From Sinorhizobium chiapasense (GTDB taxonomy: Bacteria; Pseudomonadota; Alphaproteobacteria; Rhizobiales; Rhizobiaceae), in NCBI RefSeq assembly GCF_036488675.1, contig NZ_CP133148.1, forward strand, positions 3,552,001 to 3,616,000: a stretch of DNA of 64,000 bases, written 5' to 3'. The number at the start of each line of letters is the position of its first letter. The first letter of the stretch is position 1. The translations under genes and the position numbers were made by a program. This document shows positions 44,274 to 54,441 of this stretch, in pieces. The notes under the pieces were generated by a model. The model was given only the letters and a program-made list of their open reading frames with translations. It ran no database searches and was not told where the DNA came from.

Positions 44274-45191
44274 ATGACCGCCGCCAAGACAAACATTGCC
44301 TTCGAACTCTTGCTTCTTCTCGCGCTTGCGACCCTCTGGGGCGCCTCCTACACGTTCATCAAGCTCGGCGTCGAAACCATTCCACCGGTCACTCTGATTG
44401 CCGCGCGCACCCTGCTCGCCGGCGCAATTCTTCTGGCAGTGATCGGATGGCGCGGCCTTTCGTTGCCTCGTGACACCGCCACCTTGAGGCGCTTTCTGTT
44501 CCAGGCTTGCCTCAATAGCGTCTTTCCGTTCACGCTGATCGCCTGGGCCGAACGGACGATCGACGCCGGTGTGGCGGTGATCCTCAATTCCACCACGCCC
44601 ATTTTCGCCTTCCTTTTGACGGCCCTGATCACCCGGCACGAGCCTGTTACCGCCCGCAAATTCGTGGGCGTCATTGCCGGCCTCACCGGCATCAGCCTGA
44701 TCATTGGGCTCGAGGCCTTTCGCGGCATCGGCGATCAGTTGGTTCCGCAGCTTGCCGTTGTCCTTGCAACCATTTGCTATGCCGGCGCGGCGATCTTCGG
44801 CAAAAGTTTCAAGGGCCTGGATCCGATCATACCCGCCGCCGGGTCGCTTCTCGCCGGTACCGTCTTGCTCGTCCCGGCGAGCCTGGTCATCGATCGGCCC
44901 TGGACGCTCAACCCCTCGCCCGAATCGCTGATCGCGCTCGTCTGCCTGTCGGTCTTCTCGACGGCACTCGCCTTCGCCATCTATTTCCGTCTGATCCACA
45001 CGCTCGGATCCGTTGGTACGACGGCACAGGCCTATGTCCGTGTTCCGATCGGCGTTGCCATCGGAGTCCTGTTCCTCGGCGAAACTCTATCGACGACCGG
45101 ATGGATCGGCCTCTGCTGCGTTATCGCCGGCGTCGCCGCCATGACGTTACCGGCGCGGCAACGCGCGACGACGGCCGCAGCCGAAGGGTGA
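44274..45191 (+). CDS. EamA/DMT-family transporter
   Basis: A ten-segment drug/metabolite transporter (305 residues) with two EamA repeats: the first begins LATLWGASYTFIKLGVETIPP, the second near VLATICYAGAAIFGKSFKG. It ends with GLCCVIAGVAAMTL. The family exports amino acids, nucleosides or other metabolites; the cargo here is unknown. It is convergent with mur, only 6 bp apart. Confidence 0.87.
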   Translation: MTAAKTNIAFELLLLLALATLWGASYTFIKLGVETIPPVTLIAARTLLAGAILLAVIGWRGLSLPRDTATLRRFLFQACLNSVFPFTLIAWAERTIDAGVAVILNSTTPIFAFLLTALITRHEPVTARKFVGVIAGLTGISLIIGLEAFRGIGDQLVPQLAVVLATICYAGAAIFGKSFKGLDPIIPAAGSLLAGTVLLVPASLVIDRPWTLNPSPESLIALVCLSVFSTALAFAIYFRLIHTLGSVGTTAQAYVRVPIGVAIGVLFLGETLSTTGWIGLCCVIAGVAAMTLPARQRATTAAAEG

Positions 45192-45197
45192 TCCCGG

Positions 45198-45626
45198 TCA
45201 GTCCTTGTGCTTCCGGCAATAGAGCTCGAGCCGGTGGCGCACAAGATCGTAACCGAGCTCGGCGGCGATCTCCGCCTGCAATTGTTCGATCTTGTCGGAC
45301 CTGAACTCGATCACAGCACCTGTGTCGATGTCGATCAGATGGTCGTGATGCGGCGCGTCCGCCGTCTCGAATCGCGCCGTTGCGTTCTCGAAAGCATGGC
45401 GCTGCACGACCCCCTGCTGCTCCAGTGCCGACAGCGTCCGATAGACCGTCGAGAGCGAGACGGTTGCGTCGATTTCCTTTGCGCGGCGATGCAGTTCGCT
45501 TGCATCGGGGTGATCCTCGGCCTCCGCCAGAATCTTCAGGATTGCAGCGCGTTGGCGCGTGACGCGCACGCCCCCTTCGCGTAGGATTCCTTCCAGCTCC
45601 TCGATCCGATTCTTGCTCTTTCTCAT
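45198..45626 (-). CDS. mur: Fur-family regulator Mur (manganese uptake regulator)
   Basis: A 142-residue Fur homologue: winged helix with DASELHRRAKEIDATVSLSTVYRTL and the metal-binding HHDHLIDIDTGAVIEF. It lacks the paired Cys of zinc-structural Fur proteins. Its position divergent to sitABCD, and the close spacing of palindromic operators, identify it as the rhizobial Mur protein, which represses Mn(II) uptake when manganese is plentiful. The Fur name is also used in some rhizobia. Confidence 0.88.
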   Translation of the reverse strand: MRKSKNRIEELEGILREGGVRVTRQRAAILKILAEAEDHPDASELHRRAKEIDATVSLSTVYRTLSALEQQGVVQRHAFENATARFETADAPHHDHLIDIDTGAVIEFRSDKIEQLQAEIAAELGYDLVRHRLELYCRKHKD

Positions 45627-45669
45627 CCGGCGACACTAGCCAAGGGCAATCTGTTTGGGAATAGCTAGT

Positions 45670-45707
45670 TGCAAATGGTTCTCATTTGCATTGACTTATG
45701 CAAGTCA
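45670..45707. promoter_or_regulatory. Candidate Mur operators in the mur-sitA promoter
   Basis: TGCAAATG-GTTCT-CATTTGCA (45670-45690) is a perfect palindrome with 8-bp arms. TGACTT-ATGC-AAGTCA (45692-45707) is a second, overlapping a likely -35 element TTGACT. They lie 42-79 bp before sitA, where Mur-responsive sites are known in rhizobia. Confidence 0.75.
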
Positions 45708-45748
45708 TTCGCATAGTCAAGGCATTGGTTACATTTGAGGAGTGATGA

Positions 45749-46654
45749 ATGATCGATTGCACGAAGCGCATGATATTGGCGGCAGCCGCGGCGGCGGCTG
45801 CCTTTTCCTTCGTACCCGGCGCGGCGCTGGCCCAGGAAAAATTCAAGGCCGTCACCACCTTCACGGTCATTGCCGACATGGCGCAGAATGTCGCGGGCGA
45901 CGCGGCAATCGTCGAATCGATCACCAAGCCCGGCGCGGAGATCCACAACTACCAGCCGACGCCGCGCGACATCCTGAAAGCGCACGACGCCAAGCTCATC
46001 CTCTGGAACGGCTTGAACCTGGAACTCTGGTTCGAAAAATTCTTCCAGAATTTCGATGAGGTTCCGGGCGTCGTCGTCTCCGAAGGAGTCGAGCCGATGG
46101 GGATCGCGGAGGGGCCCTATACCGGCAAGCCGAACCCGCATGCCTGGATGTCGCCCTCGGCAGCACTGATCTATGTCGACAACATCCGCGATGCCTTCGT
46201 GAAATTCGACCCTCAGAACGCCGAAACCTACAAGGCAAATGCCGAGGCCTATAAACAGAAGATCGAGGCGGCCATCGCGCCGATCCGGGCGGAACTCGAG
46301 AAGATCCCTGCGGAAAAGCGCTGGCTCGTCTCGAGCGAGGGCGCCTTTAGCTACCTGATCCGCGACTTCGGCATGAAGGAACTCTATCTCTGGCCGATCA
46401 ATGCCGATCAGCAGGGCACGCCGCAGCAGGTGCGCAAGGTCATCGACGCGGTGCGTGCCAACAACATTCCCGTGGTCTTTTCCGAGAGCACGATCTCGCC
46501 GGATCCGGCGGAACAGGTGGCGCGGGAAACCGGCGCGAAATATGGTGGTGTGCTCTATGTCGATTCCTTGAGCGAGGCCGATGGTCCGGTGCCGACCTAT
46601 ATCGATCTCCTGCGTGTCACCTCCGAAACGATCGCGAAAGGTCTTTCGCAATGA
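45749..46654 (+). CDS. sitA: Mn(II) ABC transporter binding protein SitA
   Basis: Cluster 9 metal-binding protein (301 residues) with a signal peptide ending near AALAQ. Metal-ligand regions include [21 protein letters not shown], and the C-terminal [18 protein letters not shown] precedes the ATG by 6 bases. The stop overlaps sitB by 4 bp. SitABCD is a high-affinity manganese importer in Sinorhizobium, needed for Mn-dependent superoxide dismutase activity. Confidence 0.93.
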   Translation: MIDCTKRMILAAAAAAAAFSFVPGAALAQEKFKAVTTFTVIADMAQNVAGDAAIVESITKPGAEIHNYQPTPRDILKAHDAKLILWNGLNLELWFEKFFQNFDEVPGVVVSEGVEPMGIAEGPYTGKPNPHAWMSPSAALIYVDNIRDAFVKFDPQNAETYKANAEAYKQKIEAAIAPIRAELEKIPAEKRWLVSSEGAFSYLIRDFGMKELYLWPINADQQGTPQQVRKVIDAVRANNIPVVFSESTISPDPAEQVARETGAKYGGVLYVDSLSEADGPVPTYIDLLRVTSETIAKGLSQ

Positions 46655-47580
46655 ACCTTCAGGTAAAGGAGCGCGCTACGCCGGCGCCAGCTTCAACGGA
46701 CGAGGAGGGCGGCATCCGCGTCCGCGGCGCGACGGTGACCTATCGCAACGGTCACCGGGCGCTTCGCGATGCCTCCTTCGAAATCCCCACCGGCACGATT
46801 GCAGCACTCGTCGGCGTCAACGGCAGCGGCAAGTCGACGCTGTTCAAGGCGATCATGGGCTTCGTCCGGTTGGCGAAGGGCGAAATCACGATTCTCGGCC
46901 TTTCCGTGCCGGCGGCGCTGAAGCGAAACCTCGTCGCCTATGTGCCTCAGGCCGAGGAAGTCGACTGGAACTTCCCGGTTCTTGTCGAGGACGTGGTGAT
47001 GATGGGCCGTTACGGCCACATGAACATGCTTCGGATCCCGAAGAAAGCGGATCATGAGGCGGTCGAGGCCGCACTTGCACGCGTCGGCATGAGCGATTTC
47101 CGCAAGCGCCAGATCGGTGAGCTTTCCGGCGGCCAGAAGAAACGCGTTTTCCTCGCCCGGGCGCTAGCCCAGGACGGCCGTGTCATCCTGCTCGACGAGC
47201 CCTTTACCGGCGTCGACGTCAAGACCGAGGATGCGATCATCCGCCTGTTGATCGGCCTGCGCGATGAGGGGCGCGTAATGCTCGTCTCTACCCACAATCT
47301 CGGCAGCGTGCCGGAATTCTGCGACCGCACCGTGCTTCTGAAGAACACCGTGCTCGCCTACGGACCGACGGCAACCACATTCACCCGCGACAACCTCGAG
47401 CTCGCCTTCGGCGGCGTGCTGCGCCATTTCGTGCTCGGCGGCGAGAACCTCCACGACGACGCCGACCCGCGCCAGCTTGCCGTCATCAGCGACGACGAGC
47501 GTCCGCTCGTCATGTACGGCGCGAAGGGGCGGATGGTGACGCAGCCGGCAAAGCCCGAAACCGAGGCGGACGCCGAATGA
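46651..47580 (+). CDS. sitB: Mn(II) ABC transporter ATPase SitB
   Basis: ATP-binding subunit (309 residues). Walker A is [12 protein letters not shown], the signature [15 protein letters not shown], Walker [12 protein letters not shown] and the H-loop STHNLGSV. Both starts and stops overlap neighbouring genes by 4 bp. An extra C-terminal tail of about 50 residues follows the core ATPase. Confidence 0.93.
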   Translation: MNLQVKERATPAPASTDEEGGIRVRGATVTYRNGHRALRDASFEIPTGTIAALVGVNGSGKSTLFKAIMGFVRLAKGEITILGLSVPAALKRNLVAYVPQAEEVDWNFPVLVEDVVMMGRYGHMNMLRIPKKADHEAVEAALARVGMSDFRKRQIGELSGGQKKRVFLARALAQDGRVILLDEPFTGVDVKTEDAIIRLLIGLRDEGRVMLVSTHNLGSVPEFCDRTVLLKNTVLAYGPTATTFTRDNLELAFGGVLRHFVLGGENLHDDADPRQLAVISDDERPLVMYGAKGRMVTQPAKPETEADAE

Positions 47581-48437
47581 TCGCCACGCTCGTCGAGCCG
47601 TTCACATACGGGTACATGCTAAATGCCATGTGGGTCAGCGCGCTGGTCGGCGCGGTCTGTGCCTTCCTCTCGGCCTATCTCATGCTCAAGGGCTGGTCGC
47701 TGATCGGCGATGCCCTCTCGCACGCTATCGTGCCCGGGGTCGCCGGTGCCTATATGCTGGGGCTTCCGTTCTCGCTCGGCGCCTTCTTTTCCGGCGCGCT
47801 TGCCGCAGCCTCCATGCTGTTCCTCAACCAACGCACGCGGCTGAAGGAGGACACTATCATCGGCCTAATTTTTACGTCCTTCTTCGGCCTCGGTCTTTTC
47901 ATGGTGTCGCTATCGCCGACCTCGGTGAACATCCAGACGATCGTGCTCGGCAACATCCTCGCCATCACGCCGGCCGATACGCTGCAGCTCGCGATAATCG
48001 GCGTCGTCTCGCTGGCGATCCTCTTCGCGAAATGGAAGGATCTGATGGTCACCTTCTTCGACGAGAGCCATGCCCGCTCGATCGGCATCAACACGACCTT
48101 CCTCAAGGTGCTGTTCTTCACGCTGCTCTCGGCCTCTACGGTCGCCGCCCTTCAGACCGTCGGCGCCTTTCTCGTCATCGCCATGGTCGTAACGCCCGGG
48201 GCGACCGCCTACCTGCTCACCGATCGTTTCCCGAAGCTGATTGCGATCAGCATCGCCATCGGCGCGGCTACGAGCTTCTTCGGCGCCTATGCGAGCTATT
48301 TCCTCGATGGCGCGACCGGCGGCATCATCATCGTGCTGCAGACATCGATCTTCCTGCTCGCCTTCGTCTTCGCCCCGAAGCATGGACTGATTGCCGCCCG
48401 CCGCCGCGCCTCCGAGGCACTGGAGGTTGCGCGATGA
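47577..48437 (+). CDS. sitC: Mn(II) ABC transporter permease SitC
   Basis: ABC-3 family permease (286 residues, 7-9 membrane segments). Characteristic parts are [23 protein letters not shown] and [23 protein letters not shown]. It overlaps sitB and sitD by 4 bp each, showing a tightly coupled operon. Confidence 0.92.
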   Translation: MIATLVEPFTYGYMLNAMWVSALVGAVCAFLSAYLMLKGWSLIGDALSHAIVPGVAGAYMLGLPFSLGAFFSGALAAASMLFLNQRTRLKEDTIIGLIFTSFFGLGLFMVSLSPTSVNIQTIVLGNILAITPADTLQLAIIGVVSLAILFAKWKDLMVTFFDESHARSIGINTTFLKVLFFTLLSASTVAALQTVGAFLVIAMVVTPGATAYLLTDRFPKLIAISIAIGAATSFFGAYASYFLDGATGGIIIVLQTSIFLLAFVFAPKHGLIAARRRASEALEVAR

Positions 48438-49300
48438 TCTCACTCGACATGCTTCTCGCCGTCTTCGAATTCGAGTTCATGCGCAACGCGCTGCTGATCT
48501 CGGTTCTGGTCGCAATACCGACGGCAATGCTCTCCTGCTTCCTCGTCCTCAAGGGCTGGTCGCTGATGGGCGATGCGATCTCGCACGCGGTTTTTCCAGG
48601 CGTCGTCATCTCTTACATCGTCGGCCTGCCGCTTGCCGTCGGCGCCTTTGCCGCCGGCATGTGCTGCGCGCTCCTGACCGGCTATCTCAAGGAAAACAGC
48701 CGCATCAAGCAGGACACGGTGATGGGCATCGTCTTTTCCGGCATGTTCGGTATCGGCCTTGTGCTCTACACCAAGATCCAGAGCGATGTGCATCTCGACC
48801 ACATCCTTTTCGGCGACATGCTCGGCATCGGCTGGGGCGATATCCTGGAAACGGGCATCATTGCGCTTGTTGCCGCCGGTATCCTCGGGCTCAAATGGCG
48901 CGACCTGCTGCTGCACGCTTTCGACCCTGCCCAGGCGCGCGCCGTCGGGCTGCCAGTCGGATGGCTGCACTACGGGCTGCTTGCGATCCTGTCGCTGACG
49001 ATCGTCGGCGCGCTGAAGGCCGTCGGCCTTATTCTTGCGATCGCGATGCTGATCGCGCCCGGTGCAATCGCCTTTCTGCTGACGCGCACATTCGGCGGCA
49101 TGCTGATTGTCGCGGTGCTTGTCGCCGCCATCGCCTCGTTTGCCGGGGTCTACCTGTCCTTCTTCATCGACAGCGCCCCGGCCCCGACCATCGTGATGCT
49201 GATGACCGCGATCTTCCTCGCCGCCTTCGCCTACTCCACCTGGAAGACCGCGCGCCTGACCAGCTCGTTGAATTCAAACACGCAGCGCTCGCAAGAATAA
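48434..49300 (+). CDS. sitD: Mn(II) ABC transporter permease SitD
   Basis: Second ABC-3 permease (288 residues), similar to SitC: FLVLKGWSLMGDAISHAVFPG and LILAIAMLIAPGAIAFLLTRTF. Start 48434 overlaps the sitC stop in ATGA. It is the last gene of the sit operon; no strong T-tailed terminator is obvious after it. Confidence 0.92.
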   Translation: MISLDMLLAVFEFEFMRNALLISVLVAIPTAMLSCFLVLKGWSLMGDAISHAVFPGVVISYIVGLPLAVGAFAAGMCCALLTGYLKENSRIKQDTVMGIVFSGMFGIGLVLYTKIQSDVHLDHILFGDMLGIGWGDILETGIIALVAAGILGLKWRDLLLHAFDPAQARAVGLPVGWLHYGLLAILSLTIVGALKAVGLILAIAMLIAPGAIAFLLTRTFGGMLIVAVLVAAIASFAGVYLSFFIDSAPAPTIVMLMTAIFLAAFAYSTWKTARLTSSLNSNTQRSQE

Positions 49301-49405
49301 CCACCCGCGCCAATCATTCTGTGGCGGGAATGCTCGTCCGGTCGATTCCAGTCAGGCGCTCATGGTGAAAGGCTGTTCTTGTTGCCACCGCTTTGAGCGC
49401 GACGT

Positions 49406-51493
49406 TCATTTCTGCGCCAAAGGTTTCGCATCGCGCATGAGCGGGGCAAGTTGACGAGCAAGCGCTTCGCTCAACGTGCGCATATAGGTCGCCGTTACGT
49501 GATGCTTGTCGTAATAGACCTGCACATTGCCAATGACTGCGGGGCACATTTCAGCGGTGCAGAAATAATCGGAAAAGTCCAGAAAATGCAGGTTTTCCCT
49601 GAAGGACACCGCGCGGGTGGGATTGATCGGAGCGAGCACCGAATCCCGCTCCACAATGCATTTCGGCGAGAAGCGGCCATTGATTTCCACGCACTCGGGC
49701 ACATCAAAGCCAAACCAGGGCGTGTCGCGCATTGCCACGACAGGAATTCCCGCCGCCGCCAGCTTCGCCCATTGCCGTTGATAACCAGCGGGAACTTCCT
49801 CGATGCCATCGATCACCCGCGTGGATGTGGTGAAAATCAGGTTCGGCTTTGTCGCCAACAATCTTTCCATCAGCAGTTCGTTCCACTTGGTGCAGGCATC
49901 GCGATATGCGGGTACCTCGGACGACTCCTGCGAACTGAGGACGCAACTGCTCTTGGTGTACGTGACGATTTTCCAGTCCGGATACCGCTGCAAGACGCCC
50001 TGCAGTGCCGGTAGCCAATGCACGCTGTGCGAACCGCCAACGAGCGCCAAAGTGTGGCTTGCGCCTCTCGGTCCATAACTGCAACTGAGCAAAGTGGTGC
50101 CCAGCAGCGACTGATGGCAGCCGTCCCGATATACGTCTGCATCGTCCCATCTTGCGGTCATTGCTCCAGGATGGACGGGGACTTCACTCGAACCCGCCGC
50201 GAGGCCCTTGATCGCCGCACCGGGGTAACGCGCGGGATCCGCGACACGCAACCGCTCCTCGGCCATGCTCCGAGCAGCCTCCCCTCTCCAGACGAACAGG
50301 CCCGCGGCTATCACGGCAAGAGCAATGATCGCTCCGAACGCCGTTTGCAAAGGCCGGTCATCATTCTTCCGTCCAGGAAAACGTCCATCGAGCATTCGCG
50401 TCGTAGCATGGGAAAGGACGATGGAGACGATCAGGACGACCGCGCCCTCTATTGGACCGGCCGAGGTTTGATACGAGTAGGTGAGATAGAAGACGAGGAT
50501 CGGCCAGTGCCAGAGATATAAAAAATAGGATATGTCTCCAAGCCACACCAGCGGTCGCGCGGCCAGCAATCTGGCAACGCCGAACCGTAACGGCGGACCA
50601 TTGCCACAAACAAGGATCGCTGCGGCGGCGAGCGTCGGCCAGAGCGCGGCGTAGCCGGGGAAAACAGTCGATATCTCAAGCACGATGCCACAACTCAAGA
50701 TGGCAACCAAGCCGATCCACCCGCCGATCGTCCGGTGTATTGGCGACAAATTGATACCGGGCAGCAGCAGGCCAGTGATTCCGCCAAGCGCGAACTCCCA
50801 GATCCGTGCAAAGGTGTCGTAGTAGGCGAATGCCTGGTTTCGGGACGTGCTGTAGATCGAGTAGGCTAACGACAGCGCGAATACACTTATGAGAAACGCC
50901 AACAGGTCAGTGCGCGACGGCCGACGCCTTATCAAGGTAAATACGGCAACAGCCGCACCCAAAATCAGCAAGCATTGGACTTGGGCGGCCATCGCCCAGT
51001 AGTGCTGGACCGGGCTTGCCACTTCGTCTCGTGCAAGATAATCGATCGCCGCAGTCGCCAGCAGCCAATTCTCGAGATAGACAGAACTGGCCGCAATCTG
51101 CTGCATAACGGTTTGCCATTGCATTCTCGGTAGCCAAAAAGGCGCCGACGTCGCGATCACAGCAAGCACCAAAAAGGACGAGGGCAGAAGCCGGCGGGCC
51201 AATTTGGTGGTAAAGAGGACGAGGTCCACGCGATGCTCGGCTTCCGCCTGGCGCGCCAGCGACGCAATGAGCAGGTAGCCGGAGACGATGAAGAACACAT
51301 CGACACCCCCAGACACCCGGCCGATCCATATGTGATATATCGCGACCAGAAGCGCGCCGATTGCCCGCAGGCCCTGAATGTCATCGCGCCGCGGTACGGC
51401 GCGAATATTTGGCTCGACTGTCACGTCAGTTCGACCCCGATAATCAGGCCGGGATGCCAAAGCAGCCTCGACAGAGTCTCGAAACGCCTTCAA
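49406..51493 (-). CDS. Membrane acyltransferase (OafA/YrhL type) with C-terminal SGNH domain
   Basis: A 695-residue two-part protein. Residues about 30-410 are an acyltransferase-3 membrane domain with roughly ten segments (RDDIQGLRAIGALLVAIYH start, GGVDVFFIVSGYLL, YFLYLWHWPILVF). Residues about 430-695 form a periplasmic SGNH domain with the Ser loop LVGGSHSVHW (GDSH is usual), and a distal DKHHVTATYM holding the His. Such proteins O-acetylate surface polysaccharide. It stands alone, about 100 bp from sitD and in the opposite direction. Confidence 0.85.
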   Translation of the reverse strand: MKAFRDSVEAALASRPDYRGRTDVTVEPNIRAVPRRDDIQGLRAIGALLVAIYHIWIGRVSGGVDVFFIVSGYLLIASLARQAEAEHRVDLVLFTTKLARRLLPSSFLVLAVIATSAPFWLPRMQWQTVMQQIAASSVYLENWLLATAAIDYLARDEVASPVQHYWAMAAQVQCLLILGAAVAVFTLIRRRPSRTDLLAFLISVFALSLAYSIYSTSRNQAFAYYDTFARIWEFALGGITGLLLPGINLSPIHRTIGGWIGLVAILSCGIVLEISTVFPGYAALWPTLAAAAILVCGNGPPLRFGVARLLAARPLVWLGDISYFLYLWHWPILVFYLTYSYQTSAGPIEGAVVLIVSIVLSHATTRMLDGRFPGRKNDDRPLQTAFGAIIALAVIAAGLFVWRGEAARSMAEERLRVADPARYPGAAIKGLAAGSSEVPVHPGAMTARWDDADVYRDGCHQSLLGTTLLSCSYGPRGASHTLALVGGSHSVHWLPALQGVLQRYPDWKIVTYTKSSCVLSSQESSEVPAYRDACTKWNELLMERLLATKPNLIFTTSTRVIDGIEEVPAGYQRQWAKLAAAGIPVVAMRDTPWFGFDVPECVEINGRFSPKCIVERDSVLAPINPTRAVSFRENLHFLDFSDYFCTAEMCPAVIGNVQVYYDKHHVTATYMRTLSEALARQLAPLMRDAKPLAQK

Positions 51494-51775
51494 AGGTCTG
51501 TTTTCCGATCGCCAAACTGCGTCACTCTCAGGATTGAATTAGCCCGGCCTTACATAACAGTTTTATAGTGCCGGGCAAAACAATGCCAAGACGGGGAAGT
51601 TCCAGGGATGCGGATCACTTTGGGCGTTAAATGTCACAAAGGTTGATAGTGGCTCTGTCACTCAACCTCAGCAACAGCAATGGGCACGAGACCGGGCGAT
51701 GACAGGCGTGGAGCAGCAGTCTCATGCCTTGTCGTGAGATCTTGGCATGAGTGAAAGTGCCGTTCGGCCGATGTC
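51494..51775. other. Intergenic region between two minus-strand genes
   Basis: The 282-bp stretch is AT-richer near 51530-51650 and probably carries the acyltransferase promoter. CTCATGCC (51721-51728) and GGCATGAG (51744-51751) form a perfect 8-bp inverted repeat downstream of the enolase-superfamily gene, without a T-run. No gene is supported. Confidence 0.4.
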
Positions 51776-52900
51776 TCAGCCGATCCGGATCGCCTTCAAC
51801 CGCTCCTCGTCGAGGACGACGCCGAGACCCGGCGCCTCGCCGAGTTCGAGCCAACCCTTCGCGTGTCTCAGTGGCGCTGCCATCGGATAGTCGCGACGCG
51901 CTTCGCTCCACTCCGGATTGTCGTACGGGTATTCGAGCCACGGCGCTTCGCCGACGCCCGCCGTCAGATGGGCGTTTGCCAGCACGCCGATGCCGTTGGT
52001 CCAGGAATGCGGCGTGAACATCACGCCCGCCTCGCGCGCCTGCCAGGCAAGCCTGCGGCAGCCGGTGATGCCGCCGACCAGCGCGGCGTCCGGCTGAATC
52101 ACATCGCAGGCCCGCTCCTCGATGATGTCACGGAATTCATAAAGCTCGCGCGTCATCTCTCCGCCGGCGATGCGGACGGACGTCGCATCGCTCAACCGCC
52201 TCATGCCTTTCCGGTCGGAGCGATGCAGCGGTTCCTCGATCCAGTAGACACCGAGCCGCTCCAACTCTCTCGCAACCGCCACCGCATCCTTGAAGGTCCA
52301 GGCAAGTGTTGTATCCCAAGGCATGCGCCAGCCCTGATTGCAGTCGACCATCAGTTCCAGCCGGTCGCCGACCCGCGCTCGGATCGCCTCAAGTGCCCGC
52401 ACATCGGCGCGCCAGCCGTTGCGGCCGCCGGCGGACGAGGTGAAGCGGACCTTCATCGCCGGAAAACCTTCCTCCAGATAGCTCTCGGCCTGCGCCGCCA
52501 TCGCCCCGGCATCACGGAGAACGCCCGATGAAGCATAGAGACGGACGCGGTCCGCCCGTCCGCCAAGCATGCGCCAGACGGGCTCGCCTGTAATCTTGCC
52601 GATGAGATCCCAGAGCGCCAGATCCATCGGCCAGCAGCGGCCATAGTGGAAACTGATATGCGACAGCACTTCGTAGTGCCGCTCGACATGGCGCGGGTCT
52701 TCGCCGATGAAAAGGTCTTCGTGCCCCTCGAAGCCCTTCATCAGATCACCGGATCCGATCCCTTCGCGGCCCTCGTCATCGCGCACCCGGACGATCGTCG
52801 CATCGAAGTGTTTACGCGGCCGCCCGTCCCAGCTTGCCTTGAACGGCGGATCGAGCGGCAGGCGGTGATGGGTGATCTCGATGGAAACGATCTTGCTCAT
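51776..52900 (-). CDS. Enolase-superfamily enzyme, mandelate racemase subgroup
   Basis: A 374-residue enzyme of the MR/MLE family, probably a sugar-acid dehydratase or racemase. Visible features are the metal ligands in MVDCNQGW (Asp), IEEPL (Glu) and AGGEMT (Glu). The Asp of IQPDAALVGG and the His of TPHSWTNGIG form the His-Asp dyad of the mandelate racemase subgroup. Start 52900 (MSKIVSIEITHH) is chosen because GGAGGAG precedes it; longer readings run into the ALDH gene. It is third in an operon with an iron-type ADH and an ALDH. The substrate is unknown. Confidence 0.85.
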   Translation of the reverse strand: MSKIVSIEITHHRLPLDPPFKASWDGRPRKHFDATIVRVRDDEGREGIGSGDLMKGFEGHEDLFIGEDPRHVERHYEVLSHISFHYGRCWPMDLALWDLIGKITGEPVWRMLGGRADRVRLYASSGVLRDAGAMAAQAESYLEEGFPAMKVRFTSSAGGRNGWRADVRALEAIRARVGDRLELMVDCNQGWRMPWDTTLAWTFKDAVAVARELERLGVYWIEEPLHRSDRKGMRRLSDATSVRIAGGEMTRELYEFRDIIEERACDVIQPDAALVGGITGCRRLAWQAREAGVMFTPHSWTNGIGVLANAHLTAGVGEAPWLEYPYDNPEWSEARRDYPMAAPLRHAKGWLELGEAPGLGVVLDEERLKAIRIG

Positions 52901-52940
52901 GACTCCTCCGATCCGCCTCTTTTCACATCCGGCGAAGATT

Positions 52941-54440
52941 CTAGCCGAACTGCTGCCAGATGGTCTTGTAGTCGCAATATTTGTCGATCGCATGCACCGA
53001 CCGGTCGCGGCCGAAGCCGGATTGCTTGAAGCCGCCGAAGGGAGTCGCGAAGTTCGACATGTCGTAGGTGTTGATCCACACCGTGCCCGCATGGATCGCC
53101 TCTGAGAAGCGATGCGCCCGGTCCATGTCGCGGGTGAAGACGGCGCCCGCCAGCCCGTAGATCGTATCGTTGGCGATCCTCAGCGCCTCCTCCTCCGTGT
53201 CGAAGGGAATGGCGGCGAGCACCGGCCCGAAGATCTCCTGGCGCGCGAGCGTCATGTCGTTGGTGACGTCGATGAAGACGCCGGGCGAAACATAATGGCC
53301 GCCGGTTTCACCCATCACCCGTTCGGCGCCGAAGGCACGGCGACCGCCCTCCTTCTCGCCGGTGCCGATCATCGAGAGCACCTTGTTCATATGGTCCTCC
53401 TCGATCAAGGCGCCGATCTGCGCCGAAGGATCGAGCGGATGGCCGAGCGTGATCTCGCGTCTGGTTACCGCCTCGATCTTTTCGATCAACGTCTCCTGTA
53501 TCGAGCGCTGGACGATCAGCCGCGTCGATGCGTGGCAGGTTTCGCCGGAATTGTAGAAGCAGCCCCAGGCGACGGCGCTCGCTGCCGCATCGAGATCGCC
53601 ATCTTCGAAGACCACGAGCGGCGACTTGCCGCCGAGTTCCAACGCCACCCGCTTGACGTTCGACTGCGCCGCATAGCCCATGATCAGCTTGCCGACCTCG
53701 GTCGAGCCGGTGAAGGCGATCATGTCGACATCCATATGCAGCGCCAGCGGCTTGCCGGCCTCCTCGCCGTATCCGGTGACGACGTTGAACACACCGGCCG
53801 GAAGCCCGGCCTCTAGTGCGAGTTCCGCGAGCCGGATGGCCGAGAGCGACGACTGTTCGGCCGGCTTCAGCACGACCGAATTGCCGGCGGCAAGCGCCGG
53901 TCCGAGCTTCCAGGCGTCGATGATCAGCGGATAGTTCCACGGCGTGATCGCACCGATGACGCCGAGCGGCACTTTCCGCACCAAGGCTCGCGCACTCGGC
54001 CCGGTCGGCGCGATCTCGTCATAGAGCTTGTCGATCATCTCGCCGTAGTACTGGATGCCATCGGCCGCGAGGCGGACATCGACGTTAAGAGACGCCATGA
54101 TCGGCTTGCCGACATCGAGCGTTTCCAGCAAAGCGAGCTCCTCGCCATGCTGCCGGATGAGATCCGCCCATTTGAGCATGATCTTCTTTTTTTCCAGCGG
54201 CTCCTTTTTGCGCCAGACGCCGCTGTCGAAGGCGGAGCGGGCAGCCGCGACCGCGTTATCGACATCGGTGGCATCGCCGCGGGCGAGCTTGGCGCCCGGC
54301 TTTCCGTCCATCGGCCGGATGCGCGTGAACGTCGCGCCGGATGCGGCCGCCCTGTGTACGCCATCGATGAAATGCCGACCCTCAGGCGTCAGTTCGGCAA
54401 GCAGGCTTTCCCAATAGGCGCGCGTGTATTCCTTCGTCAT
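52941..54440 (-). CDS. NAD(P)-dependent aldehyde dehydrogenase
   Basis: A 499-residue ALDH. The cofactor and catalytic motifs are GAITPWNYPL, IAFTGSTEVG, LELGGKSPLVVFEDGD with the general-base Glu, and YNSGETCHASTRL with the nucleophilic Cys. Overall it resembles the betaine-aldehyde/gamma-glutamyl-gamma-aminobutyraldehyde group. It begins 1 bp after the ADH stop and precedes the enolase-superfamily gene by 40 bp. Confidence 0.9.
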   Translation of the reverse strand: MTKEYTRAYWESLLAELTPEGRHFIDGVHRAAASGATFTRIRPMDGKPGAKLARGDATDVDNAVAAARSAFDSGVWRKKEPLEKKKIMLKWADLIRQHGEELALLETLDVGKPIMASLNVDVRLAADGIQYYGEMIDKLYDEIAPTGPSARALVRKVPLGVIGAITPWNYPLIIDAWKLGPALAAGNSVVLKPAEQSSLSAIRLAELALEAGLPAGVFNVVTGYGEEAGKPLALHMDVDMIAFTGSTEVGKLIMGYAAQSNVKRVALELGGKSPLVVFEDGDLDAAASAVAWGCFYNSGETCHASTRLIVQRSIQETLIEKIEAVTRREITLGHPLDPSAQIGALIEEDHMNKVLSMIGTGEKEGGRRAFGAERVMGETGGHYVSPGVFIDVTNDMTLARQEIFGPVLAAIPFDTEEEALRIANDTIYGLAGAVFTRDMDRAHRFSEAIHAGTVWINTYDMSNFATPFGGFKQSGFGRDRSVHAIDKYCDYKTIWQQFG

Positions 54441-54441
54441 C

